Shown piece by piece: positions 1 to 8,527 of a stretch of DNA of 64,000 nt. The position numbers and the translations under genes are program-made. The notes under the pieces are model-generated. The model saw only the letters and a program-made list of their open reading frames with translations. It was not told the origin of the DNA and did not search any database. The stretch is from Clostridium sp. MB40-C1. GTDB lineage: Bacteria > Bacillota > Clostridia > Clostridiales > Clostridiaceae. Location of the stretch: contig NZ_CP133189.1 of the NCBI RefSeq assembly GCF_030913655.1, positions 2,108,001 to 2,172,000 on the forward strand, written 5' to 3'. Positions within the stretch are counted from its first letter, which is position 1; every line of letters starts with the position of its first letter.

Positions 1-868
1 TAATATTGCTTATATCTTCTATTAAGCTTTCTTGTTTTGCCTTATCCCATTGAAGCTTTATATATTCTTTTCTATCTATTCTTTCACAAAATTCCCACCA
101 AAACTTTTCTTCTACTGCTCCAAGACTCACATATTTTTCATCCTTAGTTTTATATACATGATAACATGCATATCCACCTGTTAAAGTTTCATCACCTCTT
201 TGTGGAAGATCTCCTGAACCAGACCACTCCCCTAATCCATAAGCTAATAAAGATATAGCTCCATCCATCATAGCTACATCACAAAGTTGTCCTTTTCCTG
301 TCTTTTCCCTACTTGCTAAAGCTAAAAGAATAGCTATAACAGAATATAATGAACCTGCAGCTGTATCGGCAATTTGAACCCCACTTATAGCTGGATTTTC
401 ATTATGATTTCCTATTTGATCAGTAACTCCTGCTAAACTTAAATAGTTAAGATCATGTCCAGCAGCGTCTCTTAAAGGTCCATCTAATCCATACCCAGTT
501 AATGAGCAATATATCATTTCTTCATTTATATCTTTTAAAACTTCATATCCTAAGCCCATCTTATCCATAACGCCTGGTCTAAATTGATCTAGTACAACAT
601 CACAATCTACTACTAGACTTTTAAATATTTCTTTTCCCTCTTCTTTTTTTAAATCTAAAGTTATACTTTTTTTATTGCGATTTACAGAAAAAAACCTGGA
701 GCTCTCCCCCTCTATAAGTGGAGCTAATTTTCTTCCAAGCTCTCCTGTATTTGGTTGTTCTATTTTAATAACTTCAGCTCCAAAATCAGCTAATATTTGT
801 GTACAAAGTGGTCCTGGAAGATATCTTGATAAATCTAGAATTCTAATTCCTTCTAATGGCAAACTCAT
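1..868 (-). CDS. CaiB/BaiF family CoA-transferase or alpha-methylacyl-CoA racemase-like protein (3' part cut by window edge)
   Basis: The frame opens at an ATG at 868 behind a GGGGGATG-type ribosome binding site and runs off the left edge, leaving about 289 residues. The N-terminus (MSLPLEGIRILDLSRYLPGP) is the typical start of family III CoA-transferases, followed by ADFGAEVIKIE and NRNKKSITLDLK. The motif AGHDLNYLSLAG and a following Asp in GVQIADTAAG match the catalytic His and Asp regions of alpha-methylacyl-CoA racemase. I therefore favour a racemase-like member, although a true CoA-transferase is possible. It would act on CoA thioesters in the cytosol. The alanine symporter next to it is divergent, so no operon partner is visible. 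Confidence 0.85.
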   Translation of the reverse strand, partial: MSLPLEGIRILDLSRYLPGPLCTQILADFGAEVIKIEQPNTGELGRKLAPLIEGESSRFFSVNRNKKSITLDLKKEEGKEIFKSLVVDCDVVLDQFRPGVMDKMGLGYEVLKDINEEMIYCSLTGYGLDGPLRDAAGHDLNYLSLAGVTDQIGNHNENPAISGVQIADTAAGSLYSVIAILLALASREKTGKGQLCDVAMMDGAISLLAYGLGEWSGSGDLPQRGDETLTGGYACYHVYKTKDEKYVSLGAVEEKFWWEFCERIDRKEYIKLQWDKAKQESLIEDISNI

Positions 869-1001
869 ACTTCATCCCCCTATCCAATATATTAAATACA
901 AGTATAATTATAGCAAATCCTTCAATCAATTCAAATATATAAGCATAAATACTGCTTAAAATAACTTTTCAGCTTTTAAAAATGACTTAAATTTCTATAT
1001 T

Positions 1002-1019
1002 TATTCATCTGAATGAATA
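1002..1019. promoter_or_regulatory. Small palindrome upstream of the alanine symporter
   Basis: TATTCAT, a 4-nt spacer and ATGAATA form a perfect 7-bp inverted repeat about 90 bp before the symporter start. It sits upstream of the weak promoter-like pair at 1038-1066. An operator is possible; no regulator was identified. Confidence 0.3.
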
Positions 1020-1037
1020 TTTTTAATAATAAAAAAA

Positions 1038-1066
1038 TTTATATACGCCATATTTTCTGATAAAAT
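1038..1066 (+). promoter_or_regulatory. Possible promoter of the alanine symporter
   Basis: TTTATA (1038-1043), a 17-bp spacer and TAAAAT (1061-1066) precede the gene. The -35 matches the consensus at only half its positions, so support is modest. Confidence 0.35.
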
Positions 1067-1106
1067 ATATATTAAAAGATATAAAAAACAAAAGGAGTGC
1101 TATTTA

Positions 1107-2546
1107 ATGCTGAGTTTTATTCAAAATGTAATTTCTGATTGCAATTTTATACTATGGTCATATGTATTAATTGGCTTACTAATTATACTTGGGCTTTATT
1201 TTACTATTAAATCTAACTTTGTTCAATTTAGATATTTTACACACATGTTTAGACTATTAGGAGAAGGAGCAAGCAATTCTCTATCTTCCAATTCTAAAGA
1301 GCATCAAGGAGTTTCCTCCTTTCAAGCTTTCTGTATAAGTACAGCTTCTAGAGTAGGAACTGGTAATTTAGCTGGCGTAGCTATTGCTATATCTTTTGGA
1401 GGGCCCGGTGCAGTCTTTTGGATGTGGCTAATAGCGTTGATTGGTGCTGGTTCAAGCTTTGTTGAAAGCACATTAGCTCAAATTTATAAAGTTAAAGATA
1501 AACATGGCTTTAGGGGTGGTCCTGCCTACTACATGGAAAAAGGATTAAATAAAAAATGGATGGGCGTATTTTTCTCTATTTTAATTACTTTATCTTATGG
1601 TTTTATATTCAATGCTGTTCAAGCAAATACAATCACCTTTGCATTTGAACAAGCTTTTGGTACAAAAAGACTTTTTGTCGGTATTGCTATCACAGTATGC
1701 ACAGCATTAATTATTTTTGGTGGAATAAAAAGAATAGCTAAAATCGTTGAATTAGTAGTGCCTATAATGGCTATCGGCTATGTTGCCGTTGCATTATTTG
1801 TTATAGGAAAAAACTTTTCACAACTTCCACATATATTCGCGCTTATTATCAAAAGTGCTTTTGGATTTGAACAAGCTGTTGGTGGAAGTATCGGAGCAAC
1901 TATAATGCATGGTATTAAAAGAGGTCTTTTTTCAAATGAAGCAGGAATGGGAAGTGCACCAAACGCTGCAGCAACAGCCCATGTAACTCATCCGGTAAAA
2001 CAAGGATTCATTCAAACTTTAGGTGTATTTACTGATACTCTTTTAATTTGTAGTGCTACTTCTTTTATAATTCTTCTTTCAGGATCCAACTTAACTAAAG
2101 GGCTTGAAGGAATTCAACTTACCCAGGTTGCTCTTAGCTCTCAGGTTGGATCTTGGGGAAATACTTTTATAGCAATTTGTATATTACTTTTTGCTTTCAG
2201 TTCAATAATAGGTAATTACTACTATGGAGAAACAAATATAGAGTTTTTAAACGGAAATATAGCTTGGTTGACCATGTATAGATTATTAGTATTAGTCATG
2301 GTTATATTCGGATCAATTTCAAAAATCCAAATAGTGTGGGATATCGCTGACTTATTTATGGCATTGATGGCAATTACAAATTTAATTGCTATTGCGCAAC
2401 TTTCTAACATTGCTTTTAAAGCTTTAAAAGATTATACTAAACAAAAGAAAAAAGGAAAAAACCCTGTATTCTATGCAGATAGTATTAATGGTTTAAATAA
2501 TACAGAATGTTGGGAAAGAGAAAAATCAGAGGTTTTAGAGGCATAG
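1107..2546 (+). CDS. Sodium:alanine symporter family protein (AGCS)
   Basis: This is a 479-residue polytopic membrane protein with about ten hydrophobic segments, the normal size for the AGCS family. The characteristic stretches are present: FQAFCISTASRVGTGNLAGV, FWMWLIALIGAGSSFVESTLAQ, RGGPAYYMEKGL and GLFSNEAGMGSAPNAAATA. Members import alanine, glycine or related neutral amino acids with Na+. The ATG has a strong AAAGGAG site. The gene stands alone and ends in a terminator, so it is a single transcription unit. A Na+-coupled importer fits the Na+-type V-ATPase encoded at 20-28.6 kb. The exact substrate cannot be read from the sequence. Confidence 0.95.
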   Translation: MLSFIQNVISDCNFILWSYVLIGLLIILGLYFTIKSNFVQFRYFTHMFRLLGEGASNSLSSNSKEHQGVSSFQAFCISTASRVGTGNLAGVAIAISFGGPGAVFWMWLIALIGAGSSFVESTLAQIYKVKDKHGFRGGPAYYMEKGLNKKWMGVFFSILITLSYGFIFNAVQANTITFAFEQAFGTKRLFVGIAITVCTALIIFGGIKRIAKIVELVVPIMAIGYVAVALFVIGKNFSQLPHIFALIIKSAFGFEQAVGGSIGATIMHGIKRGLFSNEAGMGSAPNAAATAHVTHPVKQGFIQTLGVFTDTLLICSATSFIILLSGSNLTKGLEGIQLTQVALSSQVGSWGNTFIAICILLFAFSSIIGNYYYGETNIEFLNGNIAWLTMYRLLVLVMVIFGSISKIQIVWDIADLFMALMAITNLIAIAQLSNIAFKALKDYTKQKKKGKNPVFYADSINGLNNTECWEREKSEVLEA

Positions 2547-2554
2547 TATAAAGT

Positions 2555-2599
2555 AAAGACCAATTGAAGACTATTTACAGCTTTCAATTGGTCTTTTTT
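2555..2599 (+). terminator. Rho-independent terminator of the alanine symporter
   Basis: AAAGACCAATTGAA (2555-2568) pairs with TTCAATTGGTCTTT (2583-2596) and runs into a T tract. Confidence 0.85.
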
Positions 2600-2810
2600 A
2601 TTACAATACTAATTTAAATATATTAGGTTATTTAGTAAAACAAATATAAAATTGCTTAATCTTTAAAATTAAATTTTTAAGAATATTTTTATTTTAAATT
2701 TAATTATAGATTTTATAATTTTATATAGCGCTATAAGTATAATATACATATTTTTTTCAATACTAAGTATATAAGTATTTAGCTTTATTTAAAGTGGTGG
2801 GAGATATAAA

Positions 2811-4337
2811 ATGAAACTGTATGAAAGAATATTCAAAGCATCTTTATTCATATTTTTAACCTCAATTTTAATTTTATTTATTGCATCACATGGTATATTT
2901 TTAAAAAGAGCAACTGATTTAGAAGTAAATGAAGTATCACAAAATGCTAATTCTATACTTAACTTAATAAACAAAGAAATTCAAACTATGTCCTTTACTA
3001 ACCTGGAATATTCTAATTGGGATAAAACATATGAATTTATGCAGGATCATAATAAAGATTATATTAAATCAAACTTTTCTACTATAGATACTTTTAAACG
3101 TCAACAAATATGTTTTTTAGCTTTTATAGATAATAATAGAAAAATACTCTATAGTGATATCCCTTATGAAAATTTAGATATATTCTACGGTTCAAGCATA
3201 AATATTAACAATAAGATTATATCCCAAATAAATTCTCTAGATATTTCTAAAAGTATTACAGGAATAATAGTGATTGACAATATACCATTCTTAATAAATT
3301 GCCATCCTATAATTAAAGAAAATTCTAATTTATCAAGAGGAGCCTTTCTTTTAGTCAAACCTCTTAAAAGTACTAATATTGAATATTTATATGAAAATTT
3401 GAGTTTAAATACCGAGGTATTAAAACCAGTAAAATTTGACTATAAACGTGAAAATAATATTTTTGTAAATATTAAAAATAAGCATATACTTGAAGAATAT
3501 ATTTTAATTAAAGATATATTCGGAAAAGATGCACTGTCTATAAATTTATCTATAAATAGAGGTATCTATAATACAGTTGAGAATAGTGTATATATGTATA
3601 TGATTTTATTATTCTTTGTTGTTTTTTTATCTAGTTACCTATTTTTTATATTTTTAAATAAAATTATATTAAAAAGGGTTATGAACATAAGAAATGTAGT
3701 AATGGAAATCAAAAACACCCAAAATTTTTCCTTAAGAATAAAAAACGCCTCCCAAAATGAGGATGAGATAGCAGAGCTAAATAGAGAATTCAATAATTTA
3801 CTTAATGTACTAGAGAACTCTCAAAATCAATTAATATATATGGTATATCATGACCCGCTAACAGGAATTGCTAACAGAAAAAGAATAATGCAAATATTAA
3901 ACGAACTTTCAGAAGATCCAAAGAATAAATTTGCTTTGTTCTATATTGATTTAAATGATTTTAAAGGTATTAACGATAATTTTGGACATCATTGTGGTGA
4001 TTTTGTATTAAAAGAAATATCAAAGATTGTTAAAAATGTACTAGATAAAAATTGTATATTAGGAAGACTTAGTGGCGATGAGTTCGTAATTATCCAAAAA
4101 AACATTCATTCTTTAGAAGATGCAGAGTCATTAGCTATAAAAATCTGTAATGCCTTAGAAACTCCTATGGAGTATAATACTAATACTATTCATCCTAGTA
4201 TTAGTATTGGTATTAGCATTTACCCTGACCATACCGAAGATATTCGTACATTGTTAGATTATGCTGATTTTACAATGTATATTGCTAAAAAAGAGAAAGG
4301 AAATTCCTATAAAATTTATTCTAATGAACAAACTTAA
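2811..4337 (+). CDS. Membrane-bound diguanylate cyclase with extracytoplasmic sensor and HAMP domain
   Basis: The 508-residue protein has a first membrane helix at about 8-30, an extracytoplasmic region of roughly 215 residues resembling a CHASE4-type sensor, a second helix at about 258-282, a HAMP linker and a GGDEF domain from about 340. The DPLTGIANR entry motif and FYIDLNDFKGINDNFGH are intact. The signature is SGDEF (residues 421-425) instead of GGDEF. The inhibitory RxxD site expected five residues before it is absent. It probably makes cyclic di-GMP in response to an external signal without I-site feedback. The ATG has a GGTGGGAG site. No EAL or PilZ partner lies nearby. Confidence 0.9.
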   Translation: MKLYERIFKASLFIFLTSILILFIASHGIFLKRATDLEVNEVSQNANSILNLINKEIQTMSFTNLEYSNWDKTYEFMQDHNKDYIKSNFSTIDTFKRQQICFLAFIDNNRKILYSDIPYENLDIFYGSSININNKIISQINSLDISKSITGIIVIDNIPFLINCHPIIKENSNLSRGAFLLVKPLKSTNIEYLYENLSLNTEVLKPVKFDYKRENNIFVNIKNKHILEEYILIKDIFGKDALSINLSINRGIYNTVENSVYMYMILLFFVVFLSSYLFFIFLNKIILKRVMNIRNVVMEIKNTQNFSLRIKNASQNEDEIAELNREFNNLLNVLENSQNQLIYMVYHDPLTGIANRKRIMQILNELSEDPKNKFALFYIDLNDFKGINDNFGHHCGDFVLKEISKIVKNVLDKNCILGRLSGDEFVIIQKNIHSLEDAESLAIKICNALETPMEYNTNTIHPSISIGISIYPDHTEDIRTLLDYADFTMYIAKKEKGNSYKIYSNEQT

Positions 4338-4352
4338 AAAACAACTTCATTT

Positions 4353-4397
4353 AAATCTAAGCATCTTTAAGCATATTTTAAAGATGCTTAGATTTTT
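4353..4397. terminator. Terminator after the diguanylate cyclase gene
   Basis: AAATCTAAGCATCTTTAA (4353-4370) pairs perfectly with 4378-4395, followed by Ts. It also overlaps the stop of the small minus-strand gene, so it may serve both strands. Confidence 0.8.
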
Positions 4398-4551
4398 ATA
4401 TTGATATATTATTCTGTATTATTGTTAATATTTCTAACACTTTTAAGTCTGTCTCACTCTCACATTCTTTAACTACTTCTTTAAAACTACTATCTTCTTC
4501 AATTTCATTTGTATTTATTAACCTATCTAAAAGCCTGTTTAATATCTTCAT
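4396..4551 (-). CDS. Hypothetical small acidic protein, 51 residues
   Basis: A short frame begins MKILNRLLDRLINTNEIEED and ends QNNISI. It has an ATG behind GAGGTGGTAAGT, a convincing ribosome binding site. The composition is acidic and probably helical, with no membrane segment and no motif I recognise. It does not show the SxxxD signature of Spo0E-like phosphatases. The stop codon lies in the shared terminator. The ribosome binding site and normal codon use support a real gene, but no function can be given. Confidence 0.55.
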   Translation of the reverse strand: MKILNRLLDRLINTNEIEEDSSFKEVVKECESETDLKVLEILTIIQNNISI

Positions 4552-4999
4552 ACTTACCACCTCACGAAATTATGCCTTAATATAAATACTTTAATGTCAA
4601 CTATTATTCTAGATAAAATATATTACCTTATAATGGTAATATATATTTTATCACAGAGTTTGTGCTAAAAAGGTAATTTTTTGTAAATCTTATTTATAAC
4701 TTATAGGATTTTAATTTAGCTTATATTTTACAAACAAATATATATACTTATTAATACGATAAAAATTTCTTAACCTATAGTATAATTTATACATATTTCA
4801 AATATCTTGTTTTTTTATATTATATAATTATTTAAAATAAGGTGGTATTGAAAATTTTACTTAAAATATCTATTACATACACAATCAAATCTATTTTATT
4901 AAAATAAATCCTATTCTACTTTATAATACAAACTTCTTAATAAATTAACTCTAAAACTACTATACATCACTATAAATTATCCATGAGAAAAGTTCACAT
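4552..4999. other. 448-bp gap between the small gene and the histidine kinase
   Basis: Very AT-rich and without a credible gene. Its only clear structure is the imperfect inverted repeat at 4612-4652. It covers the upstream side of the small minus-strand gene and the downstream side of the kinase gene. Confidence 0.6.
4612..4652. repeat. Long imperfect inverted repeat
   Basis: GATAAAATATATTACC (4612-4627) is mirrored by GGTAATATATATTTTATC (4635-4652), which carries two extra bases; the spacer is 7 nt. There is no T tract. It lies about 60 bp upstream of the small minus-strand gene, where an operator or a hairpin would fit. Confidence 0.6.
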
Positions 5000-6499
5000 C
5001 TATTTTTTCATACCTATAAATATACTTATTTTTGTTCCTACATTAAGAGTACTTTTAACTTCTATACTTCCTTCGTGTTGTGCTACAATCCATTTTGCTA
5101 TAGCCAATCCTAGACCCGTTCCACCTTCACTCTTTGTTCTAGACTTATCAACCCTATAAAATCTATCGAAAATATAAGGTATATCCTCATTTGGAATTCC
5201 TCCACCTGTATCTTCAACTACAATAACAACTTTATTTTTATTTATATGTGCTCCTACAGTTATCTTCCCATTTTCTGGCGTGAATTTTAAGCTATTATCT
5301 ATAAATATTCTTAGTGCTTGTTTCATCAACTTATAATCTGCAAAAATCAAAATTTTTTCATTGGTTTTATTATAAACGCTATGTTTTAAATCTATTAACT
5401 TTGTTTCTTTTACAACCTCTTCTAATAATTCGTTTATATAAAATTCCTCTTTGTGTATCTCTTGAGTTTTTTTATCAACCCTAGCTAAGAATAATAATTT
5501 TTCAACTAACTCTTTCATGTTTTCTGACTCATCTTTGATAGCAGTGATACTTTCCTCTAATACTTCTTTATCATCTTTTCCCCACCTATGAAGCATATTT
5601 GCATATCCTTGAATAACAGCAATAGGCGTTCTAAGTTCATGTGAAGCATCCGATACAAATCGATTCTGCTTTTCATAAGAATCTTGAATTCTATCAAACA
5701 TATCATTAACAGTTTGTGCAAGTTCTCTTAACTCATCATGTGACCCTTTAACATTAAGACGAGTATCTAAATTCTGCACATTTATATCTTTGACAGTATG
5801 GCTCATTTCATTTATAGGTTCTATAACCTTTTGACTTATTCTTGATCCAGATCTTGTGGTTATAATTACGATAACAATATTCAAAGATACTAAAACAACC
5901 CAAAATATCGAAAAATATTTATTTTCTTTTTTTAAGTTACTAATGATTTGTATATAATATGTTTCATTGTTCAAATTGAAATTTTTATTTAAAATTAATC
6001 TCTCTACATTATCTGCTGCCTTTACTAGATATGGCGAATCTATTTGAAAATCTTCATAATATTCTCCATTATTTTTGTCTGTCTCATAAATAACATTCTT
6101 ATTGTTTTTTAAAATGTTTATTGATACATTACCTTTTTTAGAAATACTCTCAATTAATTCATTTGGAACCGCTGAAACACTTTTTATATTATCTAATACA
6201 ATTTCTCCATACATATTTATATTACTCTTAGCTTCCTCTATTAAAAAAAACTTAAATCCAAATAAAATTGTCAAGCTAAACAAAAATAAAAGTATAGATA
6301 GTACAAGTGTATATATAAAATTTAACTTAAAAGTAATAGAAAATTTTAGTCTTATTTTAAATTTATTTAATAAAGCTGTAATTACTCTTTCTAATGTTTT
6401 AATAATCCTTGGAGTTATCATTATTGTCTGCTTTATTAAAATATAACTATACCTTAAGATAACTCTAAATATTTTTATAAACTTCATCTTTTTATTCAT
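5000..6499 (-). CDS. Sensor histidine kinase, ArlS-like
   Basis: This 499-residue kinase has a long basic N-terminus, a membrane helix near 60-80, an extracytoplasmic domain of about 110 residues, a second helix near 195-215, a HAMP linker, HisKA and HATPase_c domains. The H-box is FVSDASHELRTPIAVIQGYA with His287. The ATP-binding N-box (NSLKFTPENG), VEDTGGGIP and GGTGLGLAIAKWIV are intact, so it should be active. The stretch around the H-box resembles ArlS of staphylococci. It phosphorylates the regulator encoded just upstream, whose stop codon it overlaps by 8 nt. The signal is unknown. Confidence 0.92.
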   Translation of the reverse strand: MNKKMKFIKIFRVILRYSYILIKQTIMITPRIIKTLERVITALLNKFKIRLKFSITFKLNFIYTLVLSILLFLFSLTILFGFKFFLIEEAKSNINMYGEIVLDNIKSVSAVPNELIESISKKGNVSINILKNNKNVIYETDKNNGEYYEDFQIDSPYLVKAADNVERLILNKNFNLNNETYYIQIISNLKKENKYFSIFWVVLVSLNIVIVIITTRSGSRISQKVIEPINEMSHTVKDINVQNLDTRLNVKGSHDELRELAQTVNDMFDRIQDSYEKQNRFVSDASHELRTPIAVIQGYANMLHRWGKDDKEVLEESITAIKDESENMKELVEKLLFLARVDKKTQEIHKEEFYINELLEEVVKETKLIDLKHSVYNKTNEKILIFADYKLMKQALRIFIDNSLKFTPENGKITVGAHINKNKVVIVVEDTGGGIPNEDIPYIFDRFYRVDKSRTKSEGGTGLGLAIAKWIVAQHEGSIEVKSTLNVGTKISIFIGMKK

Positions 6500-7184
6500 C
6501 TTTTAAAAGGTATCCCACTCCTCTAATCGTATATATAAATCTCACGTCATACTTATTATCAATTTTCGTTCTTAGATATCTGACATAAACATCAACTACA
6601 TTAGTATCTCCTAAATAATCAAATCCCCATACTTTGTCTAAGATTTGTTCTCTAGTTAAAGCAATATTTTTATTTTCCATAAAAAATTTTAATAAATCAA
6701 ATTCAGTCTTTGTAAGGTCAATATTTTCTTTATTATAGGAGACAATATGCTTATTTAAATCTAATTTCAATTCTTTTATACAGATACTATTAGAATCTTT
6801 TAATTCTAATTTCTTTCTCTTCAATGCTACCCTTATTCTAGCTAAAAGCTCTTCTATTGCAAAAGGTTTAGTTATATAATCGTCAGCTCCAGTATCTAAT
6901 CCCATTACAATATCTGTCGTTTCATCCTTAGCTGTTAACATTATTATAGGTATCTCTGATATTTGACGTATTCTTCTACAAACCTCCATGCCATTTAACT
7001 TAGGAAGCATAATATCTAATACTATTAAATCAAATTCTTCGTTTAAAGCTTTATCCAACCCTTCTCTACCATCATATGCTTGTTCCGTAGCATATCCTTC
7101 ATATTGTAATTCTAACTGAAGGAAGCGAGAAATTTTAACCTCATCTTCCACTATAAGAATTTTTTTCTTATCAAGCTTATCCAT
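6492..7184 (-). CDS. OmpR/ArlR-family response regulator
   Basis: 230 residues: a receiver domain (1-120) with the acidic pair in VEDE, phosphoacceptor Asp57 in VLDIMLPKLNG, a switch Thr in MLTAKDE and Lys in ITKPF, then a winged-helix DNA-binding domain. The C-terminal signature FDLLKFFMENKN...LTREQILDKVWG...VVDVYVRYLRTKID is typical of OmpR/PhoB regulators. It is first in a two-gene operon with its kinase, overlapping by 8 nt. The ATG has a GAGGAATTAAG site. Targets are not visible; the gene may control itself from the long upstream gap. Confidence 0.93.
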   Translation of the reverse strand: MDKLDKKKILIVEDEVKISRFLQLELQYEGYATEQAYDGREGLDKALNEEFDLIVLDIMLPKLNGMEVCRRIRQISEIPIIMLTAKDETTDIVMGLDTGADDYITKPFAIEELLARIRVALKRKKLELKDSNSICIKELKLDLNKHIVSYNKENIDLTKTEFDLLKFFMENKNIALTREQILDKVWGFDYLGDTNVVDVYVRYLRTKIDNKYDVRFIYTIRGVGYLLKDE

Positions 7185-7340
7185 CTTAATTCCTCCTCAA
7201 TAAACACTTGCCTTGCTATACTAATCAAAATAAACTTTGAAATTTTCTATATAATAAATTCACATATATAAATTATAACTTAATCACTATCCTTAAGTAA
7301 TTGAATTTAAGATATTTTTAAAATTTGGCTCTATTAGGTA

Positions 7341-7376
7341 ATATCAATATTATGATATAAATCATAATATTGATAT
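7341..7376. repeat. Perfect 16-bp inverted repeat with 4-nt loop
   Basis: ATATCAATATTATGAT (7341-7356) is exactly mirrored by 7361-7376 around ATAA. It is entirely A/T plus a few C/G and has no T tract on the operon strand. It sits about 160 bp upstream of the response regulator start. It could be an operator or a small palindromic repeat. Confidence 0.65.
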
Positions 7377-7584
7377 ATACTTCATTTTAAGAGATTGTTA
7401 TTGCAAATTTGACTATGTAAAAAACTTTATCTGACCTTGATTTATATTAGGGCAATATAACCTGATTTAGTATAACATCTCCATAAGAAAGTCTTTTATG
7501 TTATAATTAGTAAATAAGTATTAATACTGGTATTTGTGAATCCTTTATTTACATAACCAGTAAAGAGTAATTGGATTTATATAA

Positions 7585-7622
7585 AAAAATCTATTAAAAA
7601 GTTAACTTTTTAATAGATTTTT
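7585..7622. terminator. Terminator of the DUF4342 gene
   Basis: A 19-bp perfect palindrome centred on GTTAAC, with A runs on one side and T runs on the other, 25 bp after the stop codon. It is usable in both directions. Confidence 0.8.
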
Positions 7623-7647
7623 CAAGTTAATCGAAACAATTATTTAT

Positions 7648-8106
7648 TTAAACTAAGTCTTCTTTTTCTTCAGACAAATTATCAACTATATTATTAACTT
7701 TATTTGATACTTTATTTAAAATATCATTAACTTTTAAATTTTCTTCTTTCTCTCTTTCTATTCTAATAGTATGTTTTGTAACTAATGCAAGTATAGTAGC
7801 TACTATAGTAACAGGGCAAGCTAAAACAGTACATAATATAACTAGGTTAACTGATGTCTTTAATACAGTTTCATCTTCTTTTCTAACTACCACTTTAGTT
7901 TTATTGCCTCTTTTAATTAATTTTTCTAAATTTCTTAAAAATTTACTTTCACATGAGCAATTCTTATTAATTTTTTTATTTTTCTCAAGATATATTAGAG
8001 CTTCAACAATATCCCCATCAAACTTTTCTAAAGTCTCTTTTGCCTCTTCATAACTTATATTTGCTCTCTTTTTTAATAATTCTATTTGCTCTAAAGATAC
8101 AGCCAT
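7648..8106 (-). CDS. UBA-like / DUF4342 domain protein
   Basis: 152 residues from the ATG at 8106, chosen because it follows GGAGGGATTTGT; the frame is open further upstream without such a site. Residues 1-45 (MAVSLEQIELLKKRANISYE and onward) form a UBA/TS-N-like three-helix fold like the start of EF-Ts. A basic linker (LEKLIKRGNKTKV) and a DUF4342-like part with one hydrophobic segment (LVILCTVLACPVTIVATILALV) follow. The C-terminus is charged and probably coiled coil. The architecture is common in clostridia; function is unknown, perhaps membrane-associated. Confidence 0.75.
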   Translation of the reverse strand: MAVSLEQIELLKKRANISYEEAKETLEKFDGDIVEALIYLEKNKKINKNCSCESKFLRNLEKLIKRGNKTKVVVRKEDETVLKTSVNLVILCTVLACPVTIVATILALVTKHTIRIEREKEENLKVNDILNKVSNKVNNIVDNLSEEKEDLV

Positions 8107-8295
8107 TACAAATCCCTCCATTTTTATTACATATAGTTTATAAATTGTATTAATCAATAATTTATAAACCATATAGTTAATTTATATTTTTATTATATTT
8201 AGTAAAAATTAGAGGGAACTTAATAAAAGATTAGAATTTGATTAGAAAAGTTATATAGTCATAAAATCATGGATTTTCCTCACCTTATAAAAGTT

Positions 8296-8331
8296 AAAAG
8301 CTATGTTATAAAAATTATTAACATAGCTTTT
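8296..8331 (-). terminator. Terminator of the copper operon
   Basis: AAAAGCTATGTTA (8296-8308) pairs with TAACATAGCTTTT (8319-8331), just after the last gene of the copA-copZ-zinc ribbon unit. Confidence 0.75.
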
Positions 8332-8353
8332 GATTAAATACTATATATCTTCT

Positions 8354-8512
8354 TTACTTTTTCTCTTGTTTATTACCATTAGGTGGCTCTTCTAAAATCC
8401 TTTTACTTGATTTTAATGAATTGCATTTTTCACAAAAATAATTTATAGAAGCACATCCAGAATACGCTTTTAGCTTTTCTCCACAATCAGGACAATAATA
8501 TACTTTACTCAT
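8354..8512 (-). CDS. Small zinc-ribbon protein, 52 residues
   Basis: The frame reads MSKVYYCPDCGEKLKAYSGC, continues with FCEKCNS and ends EEPPNGNKQEKK. CPDC and CEKC form a four-cysteine zinc ribbon; an extra Cys lies between them. The ATG at 8512 has an AAAGGAGAC site, and the gene begins 15 bp after the copZ stop, so it belongs to the same transcript. Its partner or nucleic-acid target is unknown. The position suggests a role in copper or metal handling, which is inference. Not related in sequence to CopZ. Confidence 0.7.
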   Translation of the reverse strand: MSKVYYCPDCGEKLKAYSGCASINYFCEKCNSLKSSKRILEEPPNGNKQEKK

Positions 8513-8527
8513 AGTAAAAAGTCTCCT

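Larger units (their letters stand above)
7185..7647. other. 463-bp gap upstream of the two-component operon
   Basis: No gene found. It contains the 16-bp perfect inverted repeat at 7341-7376 and, at its right end, the terminator of the DUF4342 gene. It must hold the promoter of the response regulator operon. Confidence 0.6.

Noticed and set aside
675-959. 94-residue plus-strand frame over the CoA-transferase gene
   Set aside because: It is the shadow of the real minus-strand gene, which has a ribosome binding site and clear family motifs.
7585-7622. AT-rich palindrome as a mobile repeat
   Set aside because: It directly follows a gene stop and is flanked by A and T runs, which is fully explained as a bidirectional terminator.
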